Part shown: one piece after another, positions 25,097 to 34,266 of the stretch
Numbering within the stretch: the first letter of the stretch is position 1
Layout: each line of letters opens with the position of its first letter
Assembly (NCBI RefSeq): GCF_012849095.1
Contig: NZ_CP051680.1
Span: 1,178,001-1,242,000, forward strand
DNA from: Cohnella herbarum
GTDB taxonomy: Bacteria; Bacillota; Bacilli; Paenibacillales; Paenibacillaceae
Length of the DNA: 64,000 nucleotides
Direction: 5' to 3'
Position numbers and translations under genes: made by a program
Notes under the pieces: generated by a model
Told to the model about the DNA's origin: nothing
What the model saw: the letters and a program-made list of their open reading frames with translations, nothing else
Database searches by the model: none

Positions 25097-26305
25097 TCAA
25101 TCTTTCTTCTGTCCGGGTCGAATCGCGAAAGCGTTAATAAGCGCGGCGCCCAAGCTTGCAATAGCGATGACGAGGAACAAGCTCGACATCGAATTTCGCA
25201 TTAACAATGCGCTGACCGGCGGCCCGGCGGCGACTCCGATAAATCTCATGCTGCTGTACAACGAGGTAACCGTGCCTCGTTGTTTTTTGTCTATTCCTTC
25301 GGTGATGAGAGCATCCAAGCTCGGAAGCGCGGCGCCGATACCGGCGGATGCGACGGCTAGCAGGAGCACGATCCACCAAGTTTGCTCCCGGTCCATGAGA
25401 GCTAAGGCGAACAACGAAGCCGAGGACAGTACTAATCCAAGCAAACTCGTCCACTTCATGATTCGCTTGTTCTGACCGATCCATTTGCCGCTTAAATACG
25501 AGACGAGACATAACCCGGCTAGCGGGATCGCCAGAATTAACCCTTTAATGATCGGTTTCGTACCCAGATTTTCCAACGTCTCGGACAAATAAAACAAGCT
25601 TCCGAAGACGATAAACATACTAATGCAACCGATCGCGAAGATGCCGTACAGCCATTTGCCTTTTAACCGAAGGATAGCGAAGAGGGACTTAAGGAAATTT
25701 CTTAGGCTGGCGGGAGGGGCATCTTTATCCTTCGACGGCGATTTGACCAAAAACAAAACGAGCACGAACGAAAGCATGCTAAACACGGGAATCGCGAAAA
25801 AAGGAATGTACCACGACCAGATCGCCAGCGTCGCTCCGAGGATCGGGCTGACGACTTTCCCGAACGTGTTCGCGGTTTCCACTAAGCCCAATCCGCTGCT
25901 GACATCTTCTTCCCTGCGGAACAAGTCGCCAACCAGCGGCAAGACGACGGGGAAGCATCCTGCCGAACCTAAGCCTTGGAACAACCTGGCCGCCAGAATA
26001 TAGTAATAAGCCCGATCTATCCATAATGCGGCTAAACCTGCGCCCAGACCGGCAACGGACACAAGAAGCAGCGCTGGAAGAATAACCGCCTTTCGGCTGA
26101 ACCGATCCGACAAATAGCCCGCCAGCGGGATAAACAAGATGGCAACGGCAGCGTAAGCCGTAATGATCAAGCTTGCTTGCACGGAACTGATGCGCAGTGC
26201 CTTCTGCATCGCAGGCAATACCGGAATAAGCATCGAGTTGGCAAGCGTCATCGTTAAAGGAATCGATGCTATCGAGAGTAGATCCCATTTCTTGCGGGCT
26301 TCCAT
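25097..26305 (-). CDS. Major facilitator superfamily transporter (drug-efflux type)
   Basis: A 402-residue MFS permease with 12 hydrophobic segments. The loop 2-3 motif is GYLSDRFSRKAVI (GxLaDrxGRrxxl) and the TM5 region is GLVETANTFGKVVSPILGATLA, resembling motif C of drug/H+ antiporters. The ATG has GGAGGAACACG upstream. It is convergent with the hydrolase gene, with 24 bases between the stop codons. An exporter of small molecules is likely; substrate unknown. Confidence 0.86.
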   Translation of the reverse strand: MEARKKWDLLSIASIPLTMTLANSMLIPVLPAMQKALRISSVQASLIITAYAAVAILFIPLAGYLSDRFSRKAVILPALLLVSVAGLGAGLAALWIDRAYYYILAARLFQGLGSAGCFPVVLPLVGDLFRREEDVSSGLGLVETANTFGKVVSPILGATLAIWSWYIPFFAIPVFSMLSFVLVLFLVKSPSKDKDAPPASLRNFLKSLFAILRLKGKWLYGIFAIGCISMFIVFGSLFYLSETLENLGTKPIIKGLILAIPLAGLCLVSYLSGKWIGQNKRIMKWTSLLGLVLSSASLFALALMDREQTWWIVLLLAVASAGIGAALPSLDALITEGIDKKQRGTVTSLYSSMRFIGVAAGPPVSALLMRNSMSSLFLVIAIASLGAALINAFAIRPGQKKD

Positions 26306-26437
26306 CGTGTTCCTCCACCATCAACCTGAGTAGGGTGATATCCATCTATTCCGGTCGGCATTATTGATTACGCAATGTAGTATTGTCAGCGGAAACGAGG
26401 TTTAAACATCGGAAAAGGTTGCCCGGTTAAGCGTCTC

Positions 26438-27055
26438 TCACGGTGAAATCACCGAATAGAGCTGTCCTTTGCTCGCGAAGGAGGCTTTGCCTGTTTCCTC
26501 CGAAACGACAAGCACAATGGCGTCGCTAAGTTCCGACAAACCTACAGCGGCTCTATGACGAGTGCCCGTTATCCGGTCATTTCCTTGAGCGCCCGTCAAG
26601 GGGAGTATGTTTTTGGCGGAGACGATTTGATTGGCTTTAATATGCACGGCTCCGTCATGCAACGGACTGCCGGGATAGAATATGGATTCCAGCAGGGAGT
26701 GCGTGATCGGAGCGCCTATCGGAATGCCCGGCTGAAGCAAGCTATCCAGCGGATCGCTGCGTTCGACGGCAATCAAGGCGCCATGTCTTCTGTCGGACAA
26801 ACTGCGGATGGAAAGGGACAGATCCGTATACCGTTCTATGTAGGGCGAGAGATAACAGTTCAAATAAAAGGTGGCCGCGCTCGATTCGATATGCTGAAAG
26901 TTTTTTTTGACTTTCTCGAAATCGCCCAGCAGGCAATCTCCGTCTTGATCGAGAATTTCGATCAAGGCGCCCAAGTTCTCGATCATTTGCTGGATATCTT
27001 CTTTGATGATTTTCTTCATTGGCGAGAAATCGCAATTATTCGCGGTTGTCGACAT
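26438..27055 (-). CDS. cdaS: Sporulation-specific diadenylate cyclase
   Basis: Makes cyclic di-AMP from two ATP. The 205-residue protein matches CdaS in layout: two N-terminal regulatory helices (~residues 15-60) and a C-terminal DAC domain with the catalytic DGA motif (LHDGAVHIK, residues 134-136) and the ATP-binding GTRHRAAVGLSE. The ATG has GGAGAGGAG seven bases upstream. No membrane segment, unlike CdaA, and no DNA-binding part, unlike DisA. It lies behind a promoter of sigma-G type, so forespore expression is likely, as known for B. subtilis cdaS. Confidence 0.9.
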   Translation of the reverse strand: MSTTANNCDFSPMKKIIKEDIQQMIENLGALIEILDQDGDCLLGDFEKVKKNFQHIESSAATFYLNCYLSPYIERYTDLSLSIRSLSDRRHGALIAVERSDPLDSLLQPGIPIGAPITHSLLESIFYPGSPLHDGAVHIKANQIVSAKNILPLTGAQGNDRITGTRHRAAVGLSELSDAIVLVVSEETGKASFASKGQLYSVISP

Positions 27056-27092
27056 TCGACTTCTCCTCTCCTTGAACAGGCTTGCTTCGGAT

Positions 27093-27122
27093 TAGGATGT
27101 AGATAACTTTGATTAAGTATTC
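27093..27122 (-). promoter_or_regulatory. Sigma-G-type sporulation promoter of cdaS
   Basis: On the minus strand GAATA and CATCCTA are separated by exactly 18 bases, fitting the sigma-G pattern (-35 GMATR, -10 CATNHTA). It ends 38 bases before the cdaS start codon. Confidence 0.75.
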
Positions 27123-27223
27123 AGTGTCATCGTCTATCCACCAATGAAATTAGCTTTAATTTACGTAAAGTTTTCCAGTACAATAAAACTAGGAACAAAA
27201 CGGAAAAGAGGAGCGTGATTAGA

Positions 27224-28132
27224 GTGTTGGAAAAAGCGAAATTGGGCAGAACGGATTTGCAAGTCACCAAGCTAGGTTTCGGGGCGATGGAAATTCGCGG
27301 TCCCCGGGTATGGAACGGCAGACCCGTAACCGATTCGGAATCGGAACGGATTCTAAACGCGGTGCTTGACCAAGGGATTAATTTCATTGATACCTCGTAC
27401 GATTACGGTCGAAGCGAAGAGTTGATCGGCAAGTATATTAGTCATCGGAGGCACGAATATATCCTGGCGACGAAGTGCGGATGTACGTTGGTCGATCACG
27501 GCGATCATGACGAAACTCCGCATGTGTGGACAAGGGATAATCTGTTGCATAACGTCGATACGAGCTTGCGGCGGATGAGAACCGATTACATAGATCTGTT
27601 GCAACTTCATGGACCGACCTTGCAACAGACGGAAGAGGGCCGACTCGTAGACGTTCTGAAGGAAATTCAGGCCACGGGCAAGGTTCGTTCGATCGGGATA
27701 TCGACCTATCTGCCGCACATTATTTCCTATATCGAAACGGGAGATTTCGATACTTTCCAAATCCCGTATTCGGCATTGGAGAGGGAGCACGAACAGATCA
27801 TCGTCAAGGCAGGGGAAAAAGGGGCCGGAGTGATCGTGCGCGGAGGAGTCGGTCGCGGCGAACCGGGTGCCGGATTAGGTTCGATGGATCGTTGGTCGAT
27901 CTGGGAGCTCGCGAATTTGGACGAACTGTTAGACGAGGGAGAGAGCCGTACGGGTTTTTTGCTGAGATTTACCCTAACGCATCCGAAATTGTCGACGACG
28001 ATCGTCGGTACGAAAAATCCGCAACATTTGGAAGACAACGTTCGTTATGCACTTAAAGGTTCATTATCGGCTGAAGTGTACGAGGAAGCCAAACGTCGTC
28101 TCGATCGCGTAGGCTGTTCGCCTGCGAGGTAA
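27224..28132 (+). CDS. Aldo/keto reductase
   Basis: A ~302-residue NAD(P)H-dependent oxidoreductase with a TIM-barrel fold. Family blocks: LGFGAMEIRG, FIDTSYDYGRSEELIGKYI (catalytic Asp/Tyr), ATKCGC (the lysine), DLLQLHGP (the histidine), GKVRSIGISTY and TIVGTKNPQHLEDNV. GTG is chosen as start because AAGAGGAG sits ten bases before it; an earlier GTG would overlap that site. Tyr, Lys, His and Asp of the tetrad all appear. Substrate unknown. Divergent from cdaS. Confidence 0.87.
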   Translation: MLEKAKLGRTDLQVTKLGFGAMEIRGPRVWNGRPVTDSESERILNAVLDQGINFIDTSYDYGRSEELIGKYISHRRHEYILATKCGCTLVDHGDHDETPHVWTRDNLLHNVDTSLRRMRTDYIDLLQLHGPTLQQTEEGRLVDVLKEIQATGKVRSIGISTYLPHIISYIETGDFDTFQIPYSALEREHEQIIVKAGEKGAGVIVRGGVGRGEPGAGLGSMDRWSIWELANLDELLDEGESRTGFLLRFTLTHPKLSTTIVGTKNPQHLEDNVRYALKGSLSAEVYEEAKRRLDRVGCSPAR

Positions 28133-28161
28133 GGGATAGAGGTAACGGGGGAGATGAGGGA

Positions 28162-28923
28162 ATGGAGAGTTGTTACTATCATCCGGCGGAAGCGTCGCTC
28201 CTCAGATGCGGTCATTGCGATAAGCCCTTGTGCTTGCGATGCAATCATAGGGATTATCCGGTCTATTGCTGGAGTTGCGGACTTGACCACGGGAACGGCA
28301 ACCTTGCTAAGAAACCGGAACCGTTCCGGCTCTCTCCCCAGTTGTATTTTCTGAAGCGCAAAAGCTTCATCGTTACATGCGCGGTTTTGATCGTTCTTTT
28401 GCTTGTCTATGGAGTCTATGAAGTTCTGCAACAAACGAAAGCCTATCGATTCAAGCAGAAAATGATCGGTATTGAATTTAACGGCATTCATCTCTTCATG
28501 GACAGATCGGAGATCGTAAATCGCTATGGAATGGGAAGAGACCCGACGGTTGGATGTTTCGGCTGCGAGATGAATTTTATATATCCCAAGCTAGACGTAT
28601 CCGGCCGATATTCCGAAACGTTAGGTCGGTCGTCTTTGGTGAAGACGATGACAACGGCCGACTCGTCCGATATTTTATTCGGTTTCAAAGCCGGCGATCC
28701 GATGGAGAAAGCCGCAGAGATTCTAGCAGATCAGGGGTTCAGTCAAGTCGCAAAGGATCGGACTAAGTATTATTTTGTTAGAGGACTTTACTACGTACAA
28801 CTATGGAACGACAAATATTTAAATGATTTCGATAAGGGAAAATCGGTAACGGAAGATAACGGGATGATCGGAAGCATTACGGTCGGTTATCGGGTGAAAA
28901 AGGACGAGGAGATTCAATACTAA
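28162..28923 (+). CDS. Zinc-ribbon/B-box-like single-pass membrane protein, unknown function
   Basis: A 253-residue protein not recognised as a named family. Residues ~1-45 carry a Cys/His zinc-binding cluster (CYYHPAEASLLRCGHCDKPL, CLRCNHRD, CWSCGLDHG), resembling the small zinc domain of many Bacilli membrane proteins. A single membrane segment (SFIVTCAVLIVLLLVYGVY) follows near residue 75, and the rest is predicted outside the cell, with cysteines in GCFGCEM. GGGGGAG precedes the ATG by eight bases. It lies just before the kinase island on the same strand and may belong to it; a promoter between them argues for separate units. Confidence 0.72.
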   Translation: MESCYYHPAEASLLRCGHCDKPLCLRCNHRDYPVYCWSCGLDHGNGNLAKKPEPFRLSPQLYFLKRKSFIVTCAVLIVLLLVYGVYEVLQQTKAYRFKQKMIGIEFNGIHLFMDRSEIVNRYGMGRDPTVGCFGCEMNFIYPKLDVSGRYSETLGRSSLVKTMTTADSSDILFGFKAGDPMEKAAEILADQGFSQVAKDRTKYYFVRGLYYVQLWNDKYLNDFDKGKSVTEDNGMIGSITVGYRVKKDEEIQY

Positions 28924-28987
28924 TTACTGGAAGTAATTGTGCGAAAATAGCTCCGAATAACAATTTATTCTATCGGCATATTCGATA

Positions 28988-28996
28988 TGGTATACT
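28988..28996 (+). promoter_or_regulatory. Extended -10 promoter of the kinase operon
   Basis: TGG directly before TATACT gives an extended -10 element. It lies inside the longer reading frame of the kinase gene, which supports the downstream ATG as the real start. Confidence 0.55.
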
Positions 28997-29037
28997 CGAG
29001 ATATCTCTACATCCAAGCCGGATATCCGGGAGGATTC

Positions 29038-30750
29038 ATGAAATTCATAACCAAGATGTATTTGCTTCTGTTCGTTCTAATGACCCCGGTTATTCTATTG
29101 TTCGTATACTCCACTCAACTCAGCACTAAAGTCATCACGAACCAGATCAACATTGCCAACGAGGATCGGCTAAGTCAGTTCATGCTGAAAATCGAAGGAA
29201 TGATGGACCAGGTGTCGAACCTGTCGAACTTGATTTCGAAAGATCCCGATTTCACCAAATTCGCCTTATATTCGAATACGATGAATCGCTTTGAATATGC
29301 TACCTTACTAGAGACGATAGAACAAAAACTCGGGTTGTTCAGCCTATCCGTTAACAAAATGAGTCGAATTAACGTCTATTTACCGCCTTCGCGACACGCA
29401 GTCTCCTCGGACGGTCCCCTGGTTTACGACGCTGAGTATTTGAAGCATAACTTAAGCACCCGTTGGACGTTAAGAACGATTACGGACAGCGGAATAACCA
29501 AACGGGCGTTTACCCGTCATTTTGTTCAGCCTTACCAGAGCCTCTCTAATCCGGATAAGGCAACCATCATCGTGGAAGTTGATCTCATGGAGGATAATCT
29601 GATTTCGCTGCTGGATGAATATAAGCTCGAGGGGAACAACGATCCTTTCTTCTACGATAACTCCGACCAATTCGTATATAACGACTCGGCGAACGTAGAG
29701 ATGGCCGAGCTCATAACGAAATCTTATGATTTCGAGCAATCGTCGGCTATTGCCAATCACGAGCAGATACGGCTAGACGACAAGAAATTTCTTGTCTATT
29801 TCAACAAGTCGGAGAAGCTGAACTGGACCGTGATCGATTACGTGCCGCTGCAAGACATTTTGGCACCCGTGACGAAGAGTCGCCAGCTCTTCTACATTAT
29901 CGTGGCGATTCTGTTGACGTTCGGCGCTGTAAGCGTTATTTTGCTGCATCTGAACGTACAGCTTCCGATTAAACATTTAACCGAGAGCGTGCTGAGCTTG
30001 AAGCGCGGAAATTTCTCGGAGCGCTTCCGCAAGAAACCGGTCAAGGAATTCCAAGTGCTAGTCTTCCAATTCAATGAAATGGCTAAGCAGATTCAGCATC
30101 TCGTCGAGAAAGTTTACTTGGAAGAGATACGTTCGAACGAAGCGGTCATGAAACAATTGCAATCGCAGATTAATCCTCATTTCCTACATAATAGTTTGGC
30201 GTATATCGTGAGCATGGCGAAAATGAATCGAACGCAGCCGGTCATCTCTATGGCCTATAGCTTGGCCGATTATTATAAATATACGACGCGTAACGTCACG
30301 ATGACGACGACGGTTCGGCATGAAATCGCGTTCGTTACTTCTTATATCGATATTATGAATTATCAGTTGGATAACATTCAGTATTCCGTCGATGTCCCCG
30401 ATTCGTTGTTGGATATGCCGATTCCGAGGTTATTGATCCAACCGATCGTCGAGAACGCGATCGTTCATGGGTTGGAGTCCAAGCTCGGAGGCGGCTCCAT
30501 TCGAATTGCCGGTATCGAAGAGGAGGTATGGTGGTCGATTACGGTGACGGACGATGGAATGGGATTATCGGAAGAAGAATGCGCGGAGATCAATCTGCGA
30601 CTGGACAGTTCCGTTAAAGACGATGGACATGTCGGGTTGTGGAACGTGAATCAACGGCTGCGCTACCAATTCGGCTCGGATTCAGGCGTTAAAGTATCGC
30701 CATCGGACGGCGGCGGTTTGAAGGTCGAATTGCGATGGAAAAAGCTTTAG
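29038..30750 (+). CDS. Sensor histidine kinase, YesM type
   Basis: A 570-residue membrane kinase: N-terminal membrane segment (MYLLLFVLMTPVILLFVYS), an extracellular sensor of ~250 residues, a second membrane segment (LFYIIVAILLTFGAVSVILL), a HAMP domain, a His_kinase domain with LQSQINPHFLHNSLAYI (phospho-accepting His), and an ATPase domain (LLIQPIVENAIVHGLESK, TDDGMGLS, GLWNVNQRLRYQFG). Such kinases usually pair with an AraC-type regulator and sense sugars through binding proteins. Here the partner is the receiver-kinase fusion that overlaps its 3' end by 16 bases. GGGAGG precedes the ATG. Confidence 0.9.
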   Translation: MKFITKMYLLLFVLMTPVILLFVYSTQLSTKVITNQINIANEDRLSQFMLKIEGMMDQVSNLSNLISKDPDFTKFALYSNTMNRFEYATLLETIEQKLGLFSLSVNKMSRINVYLPPSRHAVSSDGPLVYDAEYLKHNLSTRWTLRTITDSGITKRAFTRHFVQPYQSLSNPDKATIIVEVDLMEDNLISLLDEYKLEGNNDPFFYDNSDQFVYNDSANVEMAELITKSYDFEQSSAIANHEQIRLDDKKFLVYFNKSEKLNWTVIDYVPLQDILAPVTKSRQLFYIIVAILLTFGAVSVILLHLNVQLPIKHLTESVLSLKRGNFSERFRKKPVKEFQVLVFQFNEMAKQIQHLVEKVYLEEIRSNEAVMKQLQSQINPHFLHNSLAYIVSMAKMNRTQPVISMAYSLADYYKYTTRNVTMTTTVRHEIAFVTSYIDIMNYQLDNIQYSVDVPDSLLDMPIPRLLIQPIVENAIVHGLESKLGGGSIRIAGIEEEVWWSITVTDDGMGLSEEECAEINLRLDSSVKDDGHVGLWNVNQRLRYQFGSDSGVKVSPSDGGGLKVELRWKKL

Positions 30751-31790
30751 CAGGGGGAATCGTTATTTTTTCAATATTGATAGTGGATGATCATAAGCAT
30801 CTTGTCGAGAGTATGATGACGACCATTCCTTGGGAGAAGTACCGGGTGAGTCAAGTGTTCGGAGCCCATTCGGGAATTGAAGCGTTGAATATTCTGAGCA
30901 ATCAGGAGATCCATCTTCTTATCACGGATATTCAGATGCCCGTCATGTCCGGTTTCGAACTGATCGAGAAAGTGCGCGAGGGCTGGCCTGATATCGATTG
31001 TATTCTGCTGACCGGTTTCGCGGAATTTCAATATGCCAGGCGCGCGATCGAATTGCAGGCATCGAATTACTTGCTTAAGCCGGTTCGGGATGAGGAATTG
31101 TTGCCGCTCGTTAGCGATCTCTTGAACAATCAGAGAAGAAAGATGTTGGAGCGATCCCGAATGGAATGGTTGGAGCAGGCTTCTGAAATTTCGGTGCTGG
31201 AGGAACGCAGAAGAATCGCATACGACCTGCACGATATTCTGGGACACACGCTGACGAACACGATCGTGCAGTTGGAAATTGCCGAAAGGCTGCTGGAAAC
31301 GAAGAAAGAAGGCGGCTTGGAGCGGGTGAAGCAAACGCAGGAACTCGTAAGGCAAGGACTTGCGGACGTTCGTCAAGCGCTAAGCACGATGAAGAGCAAG
31401 GATGAAGGTCTTGATCTTGAAGTCGAACTTGAGCGTTACCTATCCGAAGTCAAGGCATTGGCTAACGTCTCGATAACGTCTTCCATCGAATTGCCTTTTA
31501 CGATCATAGATCCTTTGTGTATCAAAATCGTTAGCCTTGCTCTTAAGGAAGGGATAACGAACGGTTTGCGCCACGGCAAAGCGAACGAATTCGAATTCGA
31601 TCTGACTTTCCAGGACGAACGATTGCTTTTTAAGCTGTGGAATAACGGGGCTTCGTTCGATGGGGAGAAACCGGGTTTAGGGCTAACCGGCATGCGTGAA
31701 CGGGTTAAGCAGCTTGGCGGCAATATGGAACTTAAGGCGAGCCAGGATGAACGCGTCGGCTCTCTTCTGACTTTACAAATTCCATTGTAG
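30735..31790 (+). CDS. Receiver domain fused to a NarL-type (HisKA_3) histidine kinase
   Basis: A 351-residue soluble protein with an unusual order. Residues ~13-130 are a receiver (acidic pair Asp18/Asp19, phospho-acceptor Asp65 in LLITDIQMPV, Lys115 in YLLKP). Residues ~153-235 are a HisKA_3 dimerisation domain with phospho-accepting His166 (RRRIAYDLHDILGHTLT). Residues ~255-350 are an HATPase (LALKEGITNGLRHGKAN, GLGLTGMRERVKQLGG). There is no DNA-binding domain. Input by phosphotransfer from the upstream kinase and output to a separate regulator is the natural reading, the regulator being the NarL-type gene 1.7 kb downstream. The start lies inside the preceding gene. Confidence 0.88.
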   Translation: MEKALAGGIVIFSILIVDDHKHLVESMMTTIPWEKYRVSQVFGAHSGIEALNILSNQEIHLLITDIQMPVMSGFELIEKVREGWPDIDCILLTGFAEFQYARRAIELQASNYLLKPVRDEELLPLVSDLLNNQRRKMLERSRMEWLEQASEISVLEERRRIAYDLHDILGHTLTNTIVQLEIAERLLETKKEGGLERVKQTQELVRQGLADVRQALSTMKSKDEGLDLEVELERYLSEVKALANVSITSSIELPFTIIDPLCIKIVSLALKEGITNGLRHGKANEFEFDLTFQDERLLFKLWNNGASFDGEKPGLGLTGMRERVKQLGGNMELKASQDERVGSLLTLQIPL

Positions 31791-31805
31791 GCAGCGGGTG
31801 TTAGG

Positions 31806-33488
31806 ATGAAAATTAAATCGTTCAATAAAACGGTCCCCTTCCTCATGATGGCTTCGTGTCTTTTCATTGGGAGCTGCACATCTTCGGTGACTGAGACAAT
31901 AGGACCATTGGAAGCTATACCGCAAGTCAAATACGATCCTCCGGTAATCGTCACCACGGCGAAGGCCTTGAGAGACTACGACATATTACGATTTGACGAT
32001 ACGATGGAAAATAACCCGATTACGCGATGGGCTAAAGACCGGTTTGGCGTTATCCAGGTGAACAAGTGGGTTGTATCGGATCAGAATCAGGGGTTGTCTA
32101 CGAGAATCAAGCTGGCTTTATCTAATGACGAGGAGCTTCCGGACGTGCTGTTCGTCATGCATGAGAGTATTCCGGATCTACTGGGCGATTTGGTAGAGTC
32201 GGGGAAGGTAATGGATATAGAAGAGGCTTTCCGTACCTCTGCCCCGGCACGCATTAAAGAGGCTTACGATAAAAATCCCGATGTGTGGAAGACGGTAACG
32301 TATAAAGGGAAGATCTGGGGCATTCCGCAAATCTCCGATGAAAAGGTAGGCTCGCCTATCCTATGGATCAGGCAAGATTGGTTAAATCGGCTCGGGCTGC
32401 TTCCGCCTACGACGATCGAGGAACTTGAGAAGGTTCTACATGCTTTCACCTATGACGACCCCGATCGCAACGGCAAACAAGATACGATCGGCTTCGCGCT
32501 TTCCGGCAAGAGCACGTTAAACGGTTGGATGGGCGATGCTTCTTTGTTATTCGGTATGTACGGGGATCAACCCTTCCAATGGAATCGCAAGGCGGATGGA
32601 TCGCTTGCTTACGGATCCGTCGAACCCTCGGTCAAGAAAGCTTTGTCGCACCTGAATGAATGGTACCGTCTAGGTTACCTGGACCCGAACTTCGGCACGC
32701 ACGACGAGCAGGAGGCGGTTCAGCTATTCATGTCGGGTAAAGCGGGTATCATATCCGGCCCCGGATGGATGGGGGGGTGGCCATTACAGGAGATGAAAAT
32801 CGACGAACCCGATTTCGAGATCAAGCCGATTCCATATCCGGCCGGACCGGACGGCAAGATCGGGAAGATCGGTTCCCAGATTTCTTACGGAGCTTATTTT
32901 TTCCGTAAGGGATTTTCCTATATGGATGCTATGTTCGCTTATATGGATCAGGTGTACGGAGTGTTGATCGAAGATTTGGAATCCGATTTTGCCAACGGTT
33001 ACGCGGATGGTTACGATTATCTCTTAAAGGACGGGAAATACGATTATGAATTTGACGGGGCAACGAACACGATCGCGAATTTTTTCCTAATTGCGCCTGG
33101 TAGCACGCCTCCTGGCGTCATGCAGGGGGAAAGCATAGAAAGCAGGGTGCTTAAAGGCAACAACAACACCCCCTTTGAGAGGAAAATGGCAGGCACGACT
33201 TCCCGCAATTTCCTGGAGGGGCAACTCGTTACGTTGAGCCAAGTGAAATATTCGCACAGCAATCAATTCGTAGGACCCTATACGCCGACGATGACTCTCA
33301 AATGGGCGTTGCTGCAGAAGCTCGAGAAGGAGACGATGCTTAAGATGATCTACGGGAACGTCCCCATCGAATCCTTCGATGACTTCGTTCGTCAGTGGAA
33401 CGAGCAGGGCGGGGCGGATATTACCAGAGAGGTTAACGAGTGGGATCGTTCCAGTCAGGTCGGGGATATCTTTAAGGCATCGGACTAA
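31806..33488 (+). CDS. Extracellular solute-binding lipoprotein (LplA type)
   Basis: A 560-residue family 1 solute-binding protein with a lipoprotein signal peptide (FLMMASCLFIGSC, Cys24 as lipidation site). Binding-protein features include KLALSNDEELPDVLFV, GKIWGIPQ, LWIRQDWLNRLGL, the calcium-loop-like DDPDRNGKQDTIGFA, and MSGKAGIISGPGWMGGW. The family binds oligosaccharides for ABC import, but no permease or ATPase gene is near. It follows the receiver-kinase gene by 15 bases and may instead present a ligand to the kinase sensor. It meets the converging regulator gene with a 4-base stop overlap. Confidence 0.88.
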   Translation: MKIKSFNKTVPFLMMASCLFIGSCTSSVTETIGPLEAIPQVKYDPPVIVTTAKALRDYDILRFDDTMENNPITRWAKDRFGVIQVNKWVVSDQNQGLSTRIKLALSNDEELPDVLFVMHESIPDLLGDLVESGKVMDIEEAFRTSAPARIKEAYDKNPDVWKTVTYKGKIWGIPQISDEKVGSPILWIRQDWLNRLGLLPPTTIEELEKVLHAFTYDDPDRNGKQDTIGFALSGKSTLNGWMGDASLLFGMYGDQPFQWNRKADGSLAYGSVEPSVKKALSHLNEWYRLGYLDPNFGTHDEQEAVQLFMSGKAGIISGPGWMGGWPLQEMKIDEPDFEIKPIPYPAGPDGKIGKIGSQISYGAYFFRKGFSYMDAMFAYMDQVYGVLIEDLESDFANGYADGYDYLLKDGKYDYEFDGATNTIANFFLIAPGSTPPGVMQGESIESRVLKGNNNTPFERKMAGTTSRNFLEGQLVTLSQVKYSHSNQFVGPYTPTMTLKWALLQKLEKETMLKMIYGNVPIESFDDFVRQWNEQGGADITREVNEWDRSSQVGDIFKASD

Positions 33489-34162
33489 GCTCCCGAACCG
33501 TTCCCGAGTCCGGCCTCGCGGGCCATTATGATCGCTTGCGTGCGATCCGCGACTTGCAATTTATTCAGAATATTGGAAACGTTGTTCCGGACGGTCTTCA
33601 GCGATAACCCTAATCGTTGAGAGATTTCCTGGTTGCTGAGATTGATCGCGATCCATTCCAGAATCTCTTTTTCCCGTTCCGTTAATTGCGGGAATAGGGC
33701 GTTTCTATGCATATCTTTGGTCATGGCGTCGAAGTAAAACATCATTTTGCGAGCGATCGTCGCACTGAAGATCGCCTCTCCGTCTCCGACCGTACGAATG
33801 GCGCGGACGATTTCCTCCCTGCGGGCTCCCTTCAACAGGTAACCGCGGGCTCCCGCTCTCATAGCGGAGAAGACGGACATATCGTCGTCGAACATCGTTA
33901 AGATTAGAATGCCGATATGAGGCGATGTCGCAATGATCTCTTGGGTCGCATCGACGCCGGATTTCCCGGGCATCTTGAAATCCATCAAGATAACATCCGG
34001 CTGTAGCTGCTCGGCTAATCTTATCGCTTCCTGCCCGTCCGCTGCTTGCCCGACCACTTCAAATCCTTCTTCGGATTGAAGAATCGAGATCAGGCCTTCG
34101 AGTAACATCGGATGGTCGTCGGCAAGCAAGATCCGCAAGTGTTCTTTTTCAGTTCCTTCCAT
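33485..34162 (-). CDS. NarL/LuxR-type response regulator
   Basis: A 225-residue two-domain regulator: receiver (ILLADDHPMLLEGL, phospho-acceptor Asp61 in VILMDFKMPG, LKGA lysine region) and LuxR-type helix-turn-helix (LTEREKEILEWIAINLSNQE, LKTVRNNVSNILNKLQV). AAAGGGGAA precedes the ATG. HisKA_3 kinases normally pair with exactly this regulator class, so it is the likely target of the receiver-kinase fusion encoded on the other strand. It ends within 4 bases of the binding-protein gene's stop. Confidence 0.9.
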   Translation of the reverse strand: MEGTEKEHLRILLADDHPMLLEGLISILQSEEGFEVVGQAADGQEAIRLAEQLQPDVILMDFKMPGKSGVDATQEIIATSPHIGILILTMFDDDMSVFSAMRAGARGYLLKGARREEIVRAIRTVGDGEAIFSATIARKMMFYFDAMTKDMHRNALFPQLTEREKEILEWIAINLSNQEISQRLGLSLKTVRNNVSNILNKLQVADRTQAIIMAREAGLGNGSGA

Positions 34163-34266
34163 GAATTCGTTCCCCTTTGTTCTGGCTAATCTGTAGAAAA
34201 TTATACCATAGGAACGAGTAGGATAGAATCGGTGTATGAAACAGAAAGGAAAAGGGAGAGAGTTAT

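Noticed and set aside
26555..27106. Long plus-strand frame opposite cdaS
   Set aside because: It is the antisense shadow of a well-supported cdaS and covers its promoter.
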